Below are positions 54,100 through 61,989 of a stretch of DNA of 64,000 nt, in pieces. Below the pieces are notes generated by a model. The model ran no database searches, was not told where the DNA came from, and saw nothing but the letters and a program-made list of their open reading frames with translations. The stretch is from Neopusillimonas maritima (GTDB taxonomy: Bacteria; Pseudomonadota; Gammaproteobacteria; Burkholderiales; Burkholderiaceae_B). Where the stretch lies: contig NZ_NQOU01000004.1 in the NCBI RefSeq assembly GCF_003576595.1, forward strand, positions 248,001 through 312,000, given 5' to 3'. Positions within the stretch are counted from its first letter, which is position 1. Every line of letters starts with the position of its first letter. Both the position numbers and the translations under genes were made by a program.

Positions 54100-54819
54100 C
54101 TAAATTAAATGCCTATAGAACTCATCCCGAAGTGCTTTATCATCTTTGAAAGCACCGCGCATGACAACATTTTTCATCAAGGCGCCATCGTCCTTAATGC
54201 CTCGCCAGTGCATACAAAAATGGCTCGCTTCCATCACCACGGCCAAACCATCCGGCTTTATATGCTGTTCCAATTCATCGGCAAGCATCATGACCGCCTC
54301 TTCCTGTATTTGCGGCCGGCTCATAATCCACTCACAAATGCGTGCGTACTTGGACAAGCCAATTAAGTCTGACGATGCGTTGGGTCGCACACCGATCCAC
54401 ACCTTGCCCATAATAGGGCACAAATGATGTGAGCAAGCACTACGTACTGTGATCGGCCCCACCACCATCAACTCGTTTAGTTGTGAGATATTTGGGAACG
54501 CCGTTATTGAAGGCGCGTGTTCATAGCGCCCTTGGAACACTTCGCGAATAAACATTTTGGCAACACGTTTTGCAGTGTCGGCAGTGTTGTGGTCATTCTC
54601 AACATCGATCACCAGGGCCTTGAGCATTTCACGCACACAACTTTCGACTTCTGCATGCAGCGCGTGCATTTCGCCGTTTTCTATAAACGCAGCAATATTG
54701 TCATTGGCATGATAGCGGTGCCCGGCGGCAAGCAGTCGAGAGCGGATCCGATCTGAGACGCGTGAGCTTCCCATAAAAGGACGATTTTCTATAGGAGGGG
54801 TCGGTAAGGTTGCAAGCAT
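54100..54819 (-). CDS. folE: GTP cyclohydrolase I
   Basis: The 239-residue protein has the zinc site RSACSHHLCPIMGKVWIG near residues 126-143, the downstream Cys in EASHFCMHWRGIKDDGA and the GLSKYARICEWI motif. It makes dihydroneopterin triphosphate from GTP for folate and pterins. Linkage to an ECF sigma gene seven bases downstream suggests a stress-induced, perhaps light- or oxidation-related, second copy. That last point is inference. Confidence 0.93.
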   Translation of the reverse strand: MLATLPTPPIENRPFMGSSRVSDRIRSRLLAAGHRYHANDNIAAFIENGEMHALHAEVESCVREMLKALVIDVENDHNTADTAKRVAKMFIREVFQGRYEHAPSITAFPNISQLNELMVVGPITVRSACSHHLCPIMGKVWIGVRPNASSDLIGLSKYARICEWIMSRPQIQEEAVMMLADELEQHIKPDGLAVVMEASHFCMHWRGIKDDGALMKNVVMRGAFKDDKALRDEFYRHLI

Positions 54820-54827
54820 GGGTAAAT

Positions 54828-55346
54828 TTAATCTCTATTCTTCAGAATGCCGGCAACATCGGGAAAACCAGCAACCGCCGCAGCCGGCAATAACGCGTCG
54901 GTCGTTGCGTAGGGCCGCACTGAGGCATCGACATGTCCAACCACGATTCGGCCGACCATGCCCGCATGCTCATGGGGGATGCAAAAGTAGTCGTAAATAC
55001 CCGGCTTATCGAACTTTAGTGCAAAAGATTCGTCGGGCATTAAATAGCCGGAATCCCAAGACGCGGCTCCGCCGGGAATTCGCAGGGGTTTGCCATTGTC
55101 GGGATGATAGGCAGTGACCGTATGAACATTTCCCACCTCATGATTGACCCATCTAACGGTTTGGCCGGGTTGTATGAACAAACCACGCGGACGAAACCAA
55201 ACATGTGCGCCAGATGCAGCGCCGGACATGCTGATTTCAACCGCTTCAGCGGCAACAGAACGCCTGGAAAAAAGGGCTGACAGCAACAGGCCGGCGCCAC
55301 CCGATAGCAAAGCGCGCCGGCGCGCATTATCGACGAACGCTTTCAT
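54828..55346 (-). CDS. secreted cupredoxin
   Basis: The 172-residue protein from ATG 55346, overlapping the upstream stop (ATGA), has a signal sequence with RRRALLSGGAGLLLSALF, possibly Tat-type. The copper site is His in NVHTVTAY and the loop YFCIPHEHAGMVG, giving Cys, His and Met ligands as in plastocyanin and pseudoazurin. It probably carries electrons or copper in the periplasm. The gene lies eight bases before folE. Confidence 0.88.
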   Translation of the reverse strand: MKAFVDNARRRALLSGGAGLLLSALFSRRSVAAEAVEISMSGAASGAHVWFRPRGLFIQPGQTVRWVNHEVGNVHTVTAYHPDNGKPLRIPGGAASWDSGYLMPDESFALKFDKPGIYDYFCIPHEHAGMVGRIVVGHVDASVRPYATTDALLPAAAVAGFPDVAGILKNRD

Positions 55347-55771
55347 TTGGCAACCCGGCTTTCCGCATTTGCCGGTACATTCCAAAGCACGATATGAATG
55401 TGTGGCTCGGCAACGCCGGGGTGGCCCGCGTTATACACAATATCAACGTGATCAACCGACCCTGCAGGCGCTTTTAAATCATTCAGATTCATATCCGGTG
55501 TCATAAGCGACAACGGAATCATATAGGTGGTGTTAACCAGCTTACCGTCGCGGTCGTAACCCAGAAAAGGGCCGGCGGGCAGGCTGTCTGGATCGACAAA
55601 AAGCTGCCCCATACCCGGGATGAAATCCGGCAGTTTCACCAATGAACTCACTGCTTTGTGTGGCGCAGGAGGAGGAGCCTGCAACACTGAAGGCTCTGCG
55701 GCGGCAACACCGCCGACGGTAAAAGCAAACGTAGCAGCTGTTGCAGCTGCAGCAATAACAGGACGAATCAT
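55343..55771 (-). CDS. secreted protein of unknown function with histidine-rich motif
   Basis: The 142-residue protein from ATG 55771 (GGAG ten bases upstream) has a signal peptide MIRPVIAAAATAATFAFTVG with cleavage near AAA. The mature part ends with HVDIVYNAGHPGVAEPHIHI, whose histidines could bind a metal. It is the first gene of the cupredoxin-folE-sigma operon. It resembles a small periplasmic family of unknown role seen next to ECF sigma genes, but I cannot name it with certainty. Confidence 0.7.
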   Translation of the reverse strand: MIRPVIAAAATAATFAFTVGGVAAAEPSVLQAPPPAPHKAVSSLVKLPDFIPGMGQLFVDPDSLPAGPFLGYDRDGKLVNTTYMIPLSLMTPDMNLNDLKAPAGSVDHVDIVYNAGHPGVAEPHIHIVLWNVPANAESRVAK

Positions 55772-55881
55772 GAGGATGCTCCAAAAGTGCGTGACGGGAG
55801 TCGCCACGTCTTACCCATTAGATGCAACCACCTTTGATTCCGTTTCAACGCTCATTGATATTTAACGCCCAATCACCCCGT

Positions 55882-56358
55882 TTAATCAAAACCCGCGAGT
55901 AACTGATCAGACGACACCGTATTGCGGAAATGATGTTCCCACAACCGCACCCCAAGCTGCCCGGATCGGTCTAACGACGAGCCAACCGTTAAATCCGTTA
56001 CCAGCGTGGGATGCAACCCGGCATCAAACAGCGCAAAGCCCGCCGCCAGCACACACGTTTCTGTTTGAACACCACACACTAGAACGCGATCTGGATTAAA
56101 GCGCTTCAAATAGGCCAACACTTCCGCAGGCGGCGTATAACTATGCTTAACGAATACCTGATCCGGCACCACCAAACACGTGTCTTGCGCTGCAGGCCGC
56201 CAGCCCAACTGACTCTGGAAGGGTGTGTGCACCTCGTCGTGTAATTCAATTGTGGCAATAGAAGGGATATATTCAATCACGCGTTCAATACCCGCCACCA
56301 ACCAATTGGGGGGCGAAAAGGTCGATTGCACGTCAACAACAAGCAGTATCTGGCGCAT
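55882..56358 (-). CDS. isochorismatase-like cysteine hydrolase
   Basis: The 158-residue protein has the triad of this family: Asp in LLVVDVQ at residue 9, Lys in VFVKHSY near residue 71 and Cys in CGVQTETCVLAAG near residue 102. These enzymes act on amides or isochorismate-like ethers. It is shorter than nicotinamidase and the substrate is unknown. Monocistronic; followed by the start of the sigma operon. Confidence 0.86.
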   Translation of the reverse strand: MRQILLVVDVQSTFSPPNWLVAGIERVIEYIPSIATIELHDEVHTPFQSQLGWRPAAQDTCLVVPDQVFVKHSYTPPAEVLAYLKRFNPDRVLVCGVQTETCVLAAGFALFDAGLHPTLVTDLTVGSSLDRSGQLGVRLWEHHFRNTVSSDQLLAGFD

Positions 56359-56646
56359 GGCGCTGTTCCCGTTTCATATTCAAGGTCGTCGCGTTAGCGG
56401 CTTTTTATCACCACCGGTATTAACGGCTTAAGCTGCCCCGAACCGGCCGCATCCAAGGCAATAATCGCCAACTGATCCAGTATCCGCAGGCAAAATATGC
56501 GGCGCTGGGCGCTGGGCTTGCCGCCGCCGGAACCCCCCATGGTCCAGCCGCACTATAAGCCTGGCGACCCATATCGTGTTTGGATTTGGGCTGTTTCTTT
56601 GCGTAAAGGTTATTGCCTGAATCCAAACGTCGCAAGACAGAGCCTG

Positions 56647-57261
56647 TTAATTTGCCGCGTCAGGCGCTTGCAATACCGTAAAAGTAAGCGGGTTATAAGT
56701 CTTTTCATCCCCTTCGGTGACGGTTTCAAAGAAAACCGCATCCAGCCCCATTAAGAACCGGTGTGATGCATCGGCCCAGCAATTTACCGCCATGTCGTAA
56801 CGGTTCTCGCCTTTCTTGGCACATTCGTACCTGGCATTTTCCTTTGCTTTGTACAAATCAAAAAGCATCACGGCCACGGCATCGTTTTTGACTTTATCAA
56901 TGCATGCTTCAATAAGCCCATAAGGTCCCATCGAACCCCATGACGTTGTATTCAGCTTCCGATCCCAACAGCTCTTAAAGTCCTGCTCAACCGCAGGCTT
57001 ATTGGCAAGCACGAAATCAACCACCTCATTGCCCCTTTCCAAATCGTCTTCCGTAGGGCCGCCGCTAATCCCACTGTTCGATGCCGCGTAGATTCGGCTC
57101 ACAAGCGCGGCACGCGCCATATCGGAAGCCAGTGTTTCATTCCTGCGCTCCAAGCTAGCAATCTGTTCTTGCAGCGTTTGATTTTCTGTTTTCAACGAAA
57201 TGTAGAAATAGGCAGCAACAGATACTGCGGCAATGAATGCCAATAGCAACGCACGTTTCAT
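56647..57261 (-). CDS. membrane-anchored protein of unknown function
   Basis: The 204-residue protein begins with a membrane segment (ALLLAFIAAVSVAAYFYISL) and a short coiled coil (TLQEQIASLERRNETLASDM). A mostly helical periplasmic domain with four cysteines (SCWDRK, EACIDK, YECAKK, NCWADA) follows, which may form two disulfides. Start ATG 57261 is favoured by AAGGA. The 56373-56646 gap downstream shows nothing convincing. Confidence 0.7.
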   Translation of the reverse strand: MKRALLLAFIAAVSVAAYFYISLKTENQTLQEQIASLERRNETLASDMARAALVSRIYAASNSGISGGPTEDDLERGNEVVDFVLANKPAVEQDFKSCWDRKLNTTSWGSMGPYGLIEACIDKVKNDAVAVMLFDLYKAKENARYECAKKGENRYDMAVNCWADASHRFLMGLDAVFFETVTEGDEKTYNPLTFTVLQAPDAAN

Positions 57262-57366
57262 CGTCATCCTTAGCCAGAAATGAATTTTAGGTTAGCGACG
57301 CACTTGATAAGATACTACCTTCCAACTAAGGCGCCACACCCGTACCAGGGTACAAAAGGATAGTAA

Positions 57367-57831
57367 ATGAACATATGGGTTGATGCCGATGCGTGCCCCG
57401 CCGTGATCAAAGACATTCTTTACAGGGCGGCGCAGCGATCACAACTGCCGCTCACGCTCGTGGCCAATCAAATGCTGCGCACGCCGCCATCACCTTTGAT
57501 CCGCGCCGTGCAGGTGCCGCGAGGCTTCGACGTGGCCGACGACTACATTGTTGAACGCAGCACTACCGGCGACCTGGTCATTACCGCAGACATCCCGTTG
57601 GCCAGCGAGGTTTTGAATAAAGGCGCGCTGGTACTGAACCCGCGCGGCGAGCGTTACACCGCCGACAACATCAGCGAGCGGCTGTCGATGCGCGACATGC
57701 TGGATGAATTACGTAGCAGTGGCGTTGATACCGGCGGGCCGGCGGCGTTCAGCCAGGCAGACAGAAGGGCGTTTGCCGGCGCGCTGGATCGAATTTTGCA
57801 GAAAGTGGTGCGAGAAAAATTACTTGCCTAG
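57367..57831 (+). CDS. YaiI/YqxD-family protein (UPF0178)
   Basis: The 154-residue protein has the family hallmarks [24 protein letters not shown]-like [18 protein letters not shown] and [11 protein letters not shown]. It is a PIN-like nuclease fold of unproven function. The last 12 bases overlap the end of the convergent soxR gene. Confidence 0.92.
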   Translation: MNIWVDADACPAVIKDILYRAAQRSQLPLTLVANQMLRTPPSPLIRAVQVPRGFDVADDYIVERSTTGDLVITADIPLASEVLNKGALVLNPRGERYTADNISERLSMRDMLDELRSSGVDTGGPAAFSQADRRAFAGALDRILQKVVREKLLA

Positions 57832-58296
57832 TTCCACATTCGCCTCAATTCTCACCGGCCCTGAGCCTTGTTCGGCTAGCTTGTCTTCGGGGTTATAAAG
57901 CGTGCATCGCTCAAGCGACAGGCAACCGCATCCGATGCAGTCGCTCAGGTTGTCACGCAACTGGATCAAGCTAGCGATCCTTTCATCCAGATCTTCTTTC
58001 CACTTGGATGACAGCAGCCTCCAATCCTTTGCGGTGGGTGTTCTTCCTTCCGGCAGGGTGCTAAATGCATCCTTAATGGCAGCCAGCGGAATGCCCAGCC
58101 GCTGCGCGACTTTAATAACTGCTACCCGTCGCAACACGTCTCGCGAATAGCGGCGCTGGTTACCGCTATTACGACGACTTTTGATCAAACCCTTTGATTC
58201 ATAGAAATGCAGCGTCGAAACCGCAACGCTGCTTCTGATAGCAACCTCGCCGACCGAAAGATTTTGCGATAGTGAATTTTCAGAACATGTCGACAC
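57820..58296 (-). CDS. soxR: redox-sensing MerR-family regulator
   Basis: The 158-residue protein has the MerR HTH ([20 protein letters not shown]) and the C-terminal SoxR iron-sulfur cluster [15 protein letters not shown] 58296 with AAGGGGG eight bases upstream is the preferred start; a GTG at 58305 would sit too close to that site. It is activated by superoxide or redox-cycling compounds. A canonical SoxR box lies 14-44 bases upstream on the divergent side. No soxS is seen, as is normal outside enterobacteria. Confidence 0.93.
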   Translation of the reverse strand: MSTCSENSLSQNLSVGEVAIRSSVAVSTLHFYESKGLIKSRRNSGNQRRYSRDVLRRVAVIKVAQRLGIPLAAIKDAFSTLPEGRTPTAKDWRLLSSKWKEDLDERIASLIQLRDNLSDCIGCGCLSLERCTLYNPEDKLAEQGSGPVRIEANVELGK

Positions 58297-58309
58297 TTCG
58301 TCCACCCCC

Positions 58310-58340
58310 TTGACCTCAAGTTCACTTGAGGTTTTAGACT
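58310..58340 (+). promoter_or_regulatory. SoxR-controlled promoter
   Basis: TTGACC (58310-58315) and TAGACT (58335-58340) have a 19-base spacer, the unusual length of MerR-type promoters. The spacer holds the palindrome CCTCAAGTTCACTTGAGG (58314-58331), which differs by one base from the E. coli soxS box. It drives rightward transcription toward the reductase remnant and the N-acetyltransferase gene. Confidence 0.9.
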
Positions 58341-58378
58341 GCCCTCATTGTTTAGTCAACCGTAATGAGGGAACAAAC

Positions 58379-58456
58379 ATGCAAAGCAAAATTAATATTG
58401 CGCTTACCTACGGCAGCGCGCGTGAAGGTCGATTTTGCAATAAGGTGGTCGAATGA
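58379..58456 (+). pseudogene. 5' remnant of an NADPH-dependent FMN reductase gene
   Basis: A 25-codon reading frame with GAGGGA ribosome-binding site starts at ATG 58379. It contains YGSAREGRFC, the FMN-phosphate loop at the start of NADPH-dependent FMN reductases, and stops in the ATGA shared with the next gene. About 150 residues of the normal protein are missing. A deletion seems to have joined its promoter and start to the acetyltransferase gene. It may still be translated as a short leader that couples to the next gene. Confidence 0.7.
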
Positions 58457-59280
58457 CGGACATCACGCCTTACCTGGACCTCATTCATTATGACGGCACA
58501 CTTGTGCCATCTTCCAGAACGCTTTACCAATTGCACCTGCGGCATACACACACCATTCCTTTTGAAAATCTCTCTCCTCTTACCGGAGAAGAAGTGCGGC
58601 TGGACATCCCCTCTTTGCTGGAAAAATTCACAGTACGGAACCGCGGTGGCTATTGTTTTGAGCACAACACCGTTTTCCAGCATGTGCTGCAACAGCTCGG
58701 TTTCAAAACCGTTAACCTTGCTGCGCGAGTGCGGTTGAACGAGTCAGATGAAGTCATCACGCCCCGCAGCCATATGCTGTTGCTGGTGGAGGCGGATGGA
58801 CAACAATGGGTTGCCGATACCGGTTTCGGCGGCATGTCCCTACCTGTCCCTATACGGTTTTCCGTCGATGAAATTCAAGACACGCCGCATGGGCAATATC
58901 GCCTGGGGTTCGACAGCGGAATCTATCGCCTAGAAGCCCGGATCAAAGACGAATGGAAGGTTCTGTATATATTCGACCTGGCTGCGCACTATCCGCCTGA
59001 CTACGAGGTATACAACTGGCATGTTTCACGTCACCCGTCTTCCTACTTTGTCACAGACCTGGTCGCAGCCCGTGCCGCGAAGGAAGGGCGCCATGTACTG
59101 CATGACACGCAGTACTCCTTTTATTCACTGGCAGGTGAAGTAGAAAAGCGGCAACTCCACTCCGTGAATGAAATCAAGGAACTACTGGAAAATACATTTC
59201 GCATCCGAACCGACGGCGTGCCGGGACTCGATGCACGACTGGATGCACTGCTCGCCGCAGGAAAAAACAGCAATCTGTAA
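58453..59280 (+). CDS. nat: arylamine N-acetyltransferase
   Basis: The 275-residue protein has the NAT triad: Cys in RNRGGYCFEHN near residue 69, His in PRSHMLLLV near residue 107 and Asp in VADTGFGG near residue 122. It transfers acetyl from acetyl-CoA to arylamines and hydrazines. Its start overlaps the stop of the reductase remnant, so it is expected to be read from the SoxR-controlled promoter, linking it to redox-active aromatic compounds. Confidence 0.92.
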   Translation: MTDITPYLDLIHYDGTLVPSSRTLYQLHLRHTHTIPFENLSPLTGEEVRLDIPSLLEKFTVRNRGGYCFEHNTVFQHVLQQLGFKTVNLAARVRLNESDEVITPRSHMLLLVEADGQQWVADTGFGGMSLPVPIRFSVDEIQDTPHGQYRLGFDSGIYRLEARIKDEWKVLYIFDLAAHYPPDYEVYNWHVSRHPSSYFVTDLVAARAAKEGRHVLHDTQYSFYSLAGEVEKRQLHSVNEIKELLENTFRIRTDGVPGLDARLDALLAAGKNSNL

Positions 59281-59352
59281 AAGACGACAATAAAAGCAAG
59301 ATGGGTGGCGCAGCTAGCTACCCACCGACAACCTCGCGCCAATTACATCGTC

Positions 59353-59826
59353 TCAGACAAAACCTATCCAGCGGCCGGCTATGAGGACAGAAAGCCAAAG
59401 AATGGCGGATGTGACAGCCAAGGTTCGAACTCGCACCGATGGCCGGCCGCTGCGCAGGGCTGCATTAAAGTGCTCGCCGTGATGCTGAAGTGCAATGTTG
59501 CAAATTGCCAGTACAAGCAATGTGACCTTCAAAAGGAAAGCTGGATTCTCTGCGTACTCCACCGGCTTCACTGAGAATAACCAAAGCCCTGTCGTCACTG
59601 CGAGTGCGGCGCCCGTTGCCGCTGCGCGTACAAGAAAGGGGCCAAGGGTCGGCAGATCCCGTCCACGCGTTGAGCGCAAAAGAAGTAAATCGAGCGGTAG
59701 TATCGCGCCAAGAAGTAGCCCAATACCAAGGATATGGGCCGCATTAACAACGAGATAGGCGACCCAGTATTCCTGCAGGAAGGCGGCACCGGGCCAGCCG
59801 GAAATGGCTTGCAGAAAACCTGTCAT
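59353..59826 (-). CDS. integral membrane protein of unknown function
   Basis: The 157-residue protein has four predicted membrane helices, including AAHILGIGLLLGAILPLDLL and TLLVLAICNIALQHHG. Histidines in the helices and the loop (AHILG, QHHGEH) could bind haem or metal. It resembles small DUF2214-like proteins, but the assignment is tentative. It follows a 48-codon reading frame by ten bases. Confidence 0.65.
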   Translation of the reverse strand: MTGFLQAISGWPGAAFLQEYWVAYLVVNAAHILGIGLLLGAILPLDLLLLRSTRGRDLPTLGPFLVRAAATGAALAVTTGLWLFSVKPVEYAENPAFLLKVTLLVLAICNIALQHHGEHFNAALRSGRPSVRVRTLAVTSAILWLSVLIAGRWIGFV

Positions 59827-59836
59827 CGCCGTGTCG

Positions 59837-59983
59837 TTATTGCTTGATGCGTTCTGGATACATGTCGTACTGTTTGCCGCCGACCGTAATGCGAACGGCT
59901 TTTATATGCGCCTTGTTCGGCTTGAGAAAATTAGCGTCAAGACGACTGTTAGGAGCGGCGAACGCGAATATAGCTTTTGCCAC
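59837..59983 (-). CDS. possible 48-residue protein or 3' remnant
   Basis: A reading frame from GTG 59983 to TAA 59837 encodes a 48-residue product ending VRITVGGKQYDMYPERIKQ. An in-frame stop precedes it closely. The ending resembles the C-terminus of small secreted DUF6152-like proteins that often accompany the type of membrane protein encoded next. The signal peptide and main domain are missing, so it may be a truncated gene. Confidence 0.35.
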   Translation of the reverse strand: MAKAIFAFAAPNSRLDANFLKPNKAHIKAVRITVGGKQYDMYPERIKQ

Positions 59984-60068
59984 TCTCGGACAAGTCGTTC
60001 AGCAGCAGTATCAATTGAAAGAAAGGACATTGAGATCTCGGCGATTATTTTTGCTTCTACCTAACGTA

Positions 60069-60097
60069 GTTTATCCCGCAGAACCTGCGGAATAAAC
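60069..60097. repeat. 13-base-arm palindrome
   Basis: GTTTATCCCGCAG (60069-60081) and CTGCGGAATAAAC (60085-60097) are complementary at 12 of 13 positions around AAC, with a further A-T pair outside. No T tract follows on either strand. It could be a recombination end, a transcription hairpin or an operator. Confidence 0.6.
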
Positions 60098-60407
60098 TGG
60101 GCTGTGCGGGGCACTCTGGACACTGAATTATCCTGGAAGTGGCTTATAGCATAGGTTTGCAGGCGGTTACTATTTAAATATTCCAAATATGAGAGTCTTT
60201 TACTGGCAGACGTCAACTGGGGTAGCTATAGCTGCCTACTGCCTTTTTCTGCGGCTCGATACTAACAGCGGCAGTTCAACAATGGCAGCCTGCATCTTAC
60301 TGGGCGAGCGAGATGCCTCCATATGTAACGAAAGACATGGGTTTATGAGAAAATGCCAACTACAGAGTAAGTGGCGAGATTGTGAAAATGAATATGTCAC
60401 AAGCACC

Positions 60408-60461
60408 TAAGAGGAGACGCGATGTTATGCAGCAACATCGCCTGCCTCTAACACGTTAAGT
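60408..60461. repeat. attC-like inverted repeat ahead of the small membrane protein
   Basis: Inner arms GCGATGTT/AACATCGC (60419-60426, 60434-60441) are perfect. Outer arms TAAGAGG/CCTCTAA (60408-60414, 60445-60451) match at six of seven, and the two blocks are separated by unpaired bases. GTTAAGT (60455-60461) fits the integron core GTTRRRY. A matching RYYYAAC core is not clear, so the identification is weak. Confidence 0.35.
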
Positions 60462-60473
60462 CTGAGGAGCGGA

Positions 60474-60830
60474 ATGCAAAGCATCATTCAGGTTTTGAGG
60501 GAGGGCTGTGGCCGAGATCGGCTAGCTGTGGTCGCAGACATTCTTTCTATTCTTGGGGTTTCGTTCGCAGCCGTTGTAGGCGGCGTACTCACCCTTACCA
60601 CAACACTAAATGTCAGCAATCTAATTGGTGCAGTAATCATTTCGTTGCTGTCGCTGGCCGGCTCCGCCGTGGTCTTAGTCGGATTCCTAGCAGTTTCTGG
60701 CTGGCTATCGAGAAAGGCCTCCAATGTCTGGCTGCTGCAATTCGCTCTTTGGGCGATTTTTTCCGCCCTATTTTTATTAGCTATTTTTGCTTGGTATGAA
60801 ATGATCAGTTCGTTTCGCTTTTCCAAATAG
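60474..60830 (+). CDS. small membrane protein, possible gene-cassette cargo
   Basis: The 118-residue protein has a clean GAGGAG site five bases before ATG 60474. It has three hydrophobic helices (ILGVSFAAVVGGVLTLTTTL, LIGAVIISLLSLAGSAVVLV, LLQFALWAIFSALFLLAIFA). No family is recognised. The gene lies between two imperfect hairpins and near repeats GTTAAGTCTGAG/CTTAGTCTGAG, the arrangement of an integron-type cassette. Confidence 0.55.
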   Translation: MQSIIQVLREGCGRDRLAVVADILSILGVSFAAVVGGVLTLTTTLNVSNLIGAVIISLLSLAGSAVVLVGFLAVSGWLSRKASNVWLLQFALWAIFSALFLLAIFAWYEMISSFRFSK

Positions 60831-61066
60831 CGGATCGAATCAACAACTTAAGCAGACCAGCTATACCGGCTGCTTAGTCTGAGCCTCGAACAACTGTTAT
60901 ACCGTGTTGAGTCCAGCGGAATTAAGGGTCATGGTTACTGTAAAGTAGCCATCAGGCGTTGAAAATCGAGCGGTTTTAACGGACCGAACTCTAACGCTAA
61001 GTTTTGACCACAGTAGGCCCGAAGCCCTCGACTGGAAGCTTTGGCTGAATGTCCGTTTCGGGTCGA
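60831..61066. other. non-coding stretch with hairpin between membrane protein and IS relic
   Basis: Contains a hairpin TAAGCAG...CTGCTTA (60849-60855 and 60870-60876) with an extra-helical base, just after the membrane-protein gene. It could terminate transcription or be part of a recombination site. No gene is supported here; a 64-codon leftward frame crossing into the IS end looks spurious. Confidence 0.4.
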
Positions 61067-61989
61067 GGCTGTGTGGAAACGCGTCAGGCACTTGATACGA
61101 ACTAATTAAGACAGCATAAACGACGCGAATTGATTAGTTCGGCCCGCAGGACAATCGAGTCATTGACGAATGAGGGAGCTGCCAAGGCCACTCCAGAAGG
61201 CTGCAAATGAGGCTTAGTGGGGCTGATTGAGCATTAGCCGGGCTTACACCCTCATCAGCTTCATTGCACTTACGGTGCCGTCGAACCCTAGAATGCTGAT
61301 CACTCGCCAACTCTTAAAGGTGCCAAACACGTGCTCAACCGTTTTGCGCCTGATCGTCATGGATTTCGGCGATTGGTCCAGACGGCGTTGCACCGTCTCG
61401 AGTACTTCTTCGTGCTACCAGCGTGAGATACGCCGGTAAACACTAGGCGTGCACTGAGATTTGATTGAACACTGCTTGCACGCACTGCTCCAGTAACGAC
61501 GAATAAGCATGCAGCTCTCCTCACGGGAGAACCGGTAGATGGTGCGCTGTCCCGCTGGACACAGCGTACTCATCTTCTTCCATAAATGAAAACAGTTTGA
61601 GCTCTCGGCATAGAGCCACGAATTGACGACAGACATTACGGATACCAGCGCCGTTGTTTCGACGGAAAGCGGCGACTGGACTGGATACAGTTGAGGTAGC
61701 CATATATGTAGATACTCAGAAGAACGGCCGGATGATAGGAGGGGCGACCGGTATTGGCGGGCGTTGCCCCTTGAAACCCCAACGAAGCCAAGTCCAGTTC
61801 GCTGACAAAGGCTTCAACCACTCGTATTGGGTTGTCTTCGCCGATAAAGTCATCCAAGCACTCTGGCAGTAGCGTCACTTGCCGCCTGTCTTGACCGGTG
61901 ATGTATCTGGACATATTGAATCTCCACTCAACATGCTTAGACCTCTACTTCGAGCTGATCACCCAGAAAATGAGGGTTTTCACACAGCC
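61067..61989 (-). mobile_element. deleted IS1182-family insertion sequence
   Basis: Terminal inverted repeats are visible: GGCTGTGTGGAAACGCGTCA at the left end (61067-61086), and the complement of GGCTGTGTGAAAACCCTCA at the right end (61971-61989), identical in the first nine and most following positions. The element is about 920 bases, roughly half the usual length. Its transposase gene is broken by deletions and a stop codon, so it cannot move on its own. Confidence 0.75.
61244..61914 (-). pseudogene. IS1182-family transposase, internally deleted
   Basis: The N-terminal part (RYITGQDRRQVTLLPECLDD, then TGRPSYHPAVLLSIYIYGYL) is clear. After QSSRR a deletion joins to IRNVCRQFVALCRELKLF from the middle of the protein, then another to CPAGQRTIYRF and RRYWSSACKQCSIKSQC near the end. 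The last part, RRKTVEHVFGTFKSW, is read after an in-frame TAG (61415-61417). Frame changes occur at the junctions. The catalytic domain is largely missing. Confidence 0.85.

Larger units (their letters stand above)
59984..60473. other. 490-base stretch with palindrome and cassette-like boundary
   Basis: No convincing gene is seen. It holds a large palindrome (60069-60097) and an attC-like double hairpin (60408-60451). A 73-codon rightward reading frame at 60189-60410 shows no conserved features. Base use is unlike the coding neighbourhood, fitting decayed or transferred DNA. Confidence 0.5.

Noticed and set aside
56420-56635. 71-codon leftward frame after the membrane-anchored protein gene
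   Set aside because: Low-complexity Ala/Pro/Trp-rich text with no domain; the stretch is treated as non-coding.
60189-60410. 73-codon rightward frame
   Set aside because: No conserved features and mixed composition; only the downstream gene has a good ribosome-binding site.
60897-61091. 64-codon leftward frame
   Set aside because: It runs out of the IS inverted repeat, has no ribosome-binding site and looks like read-through of the element end.
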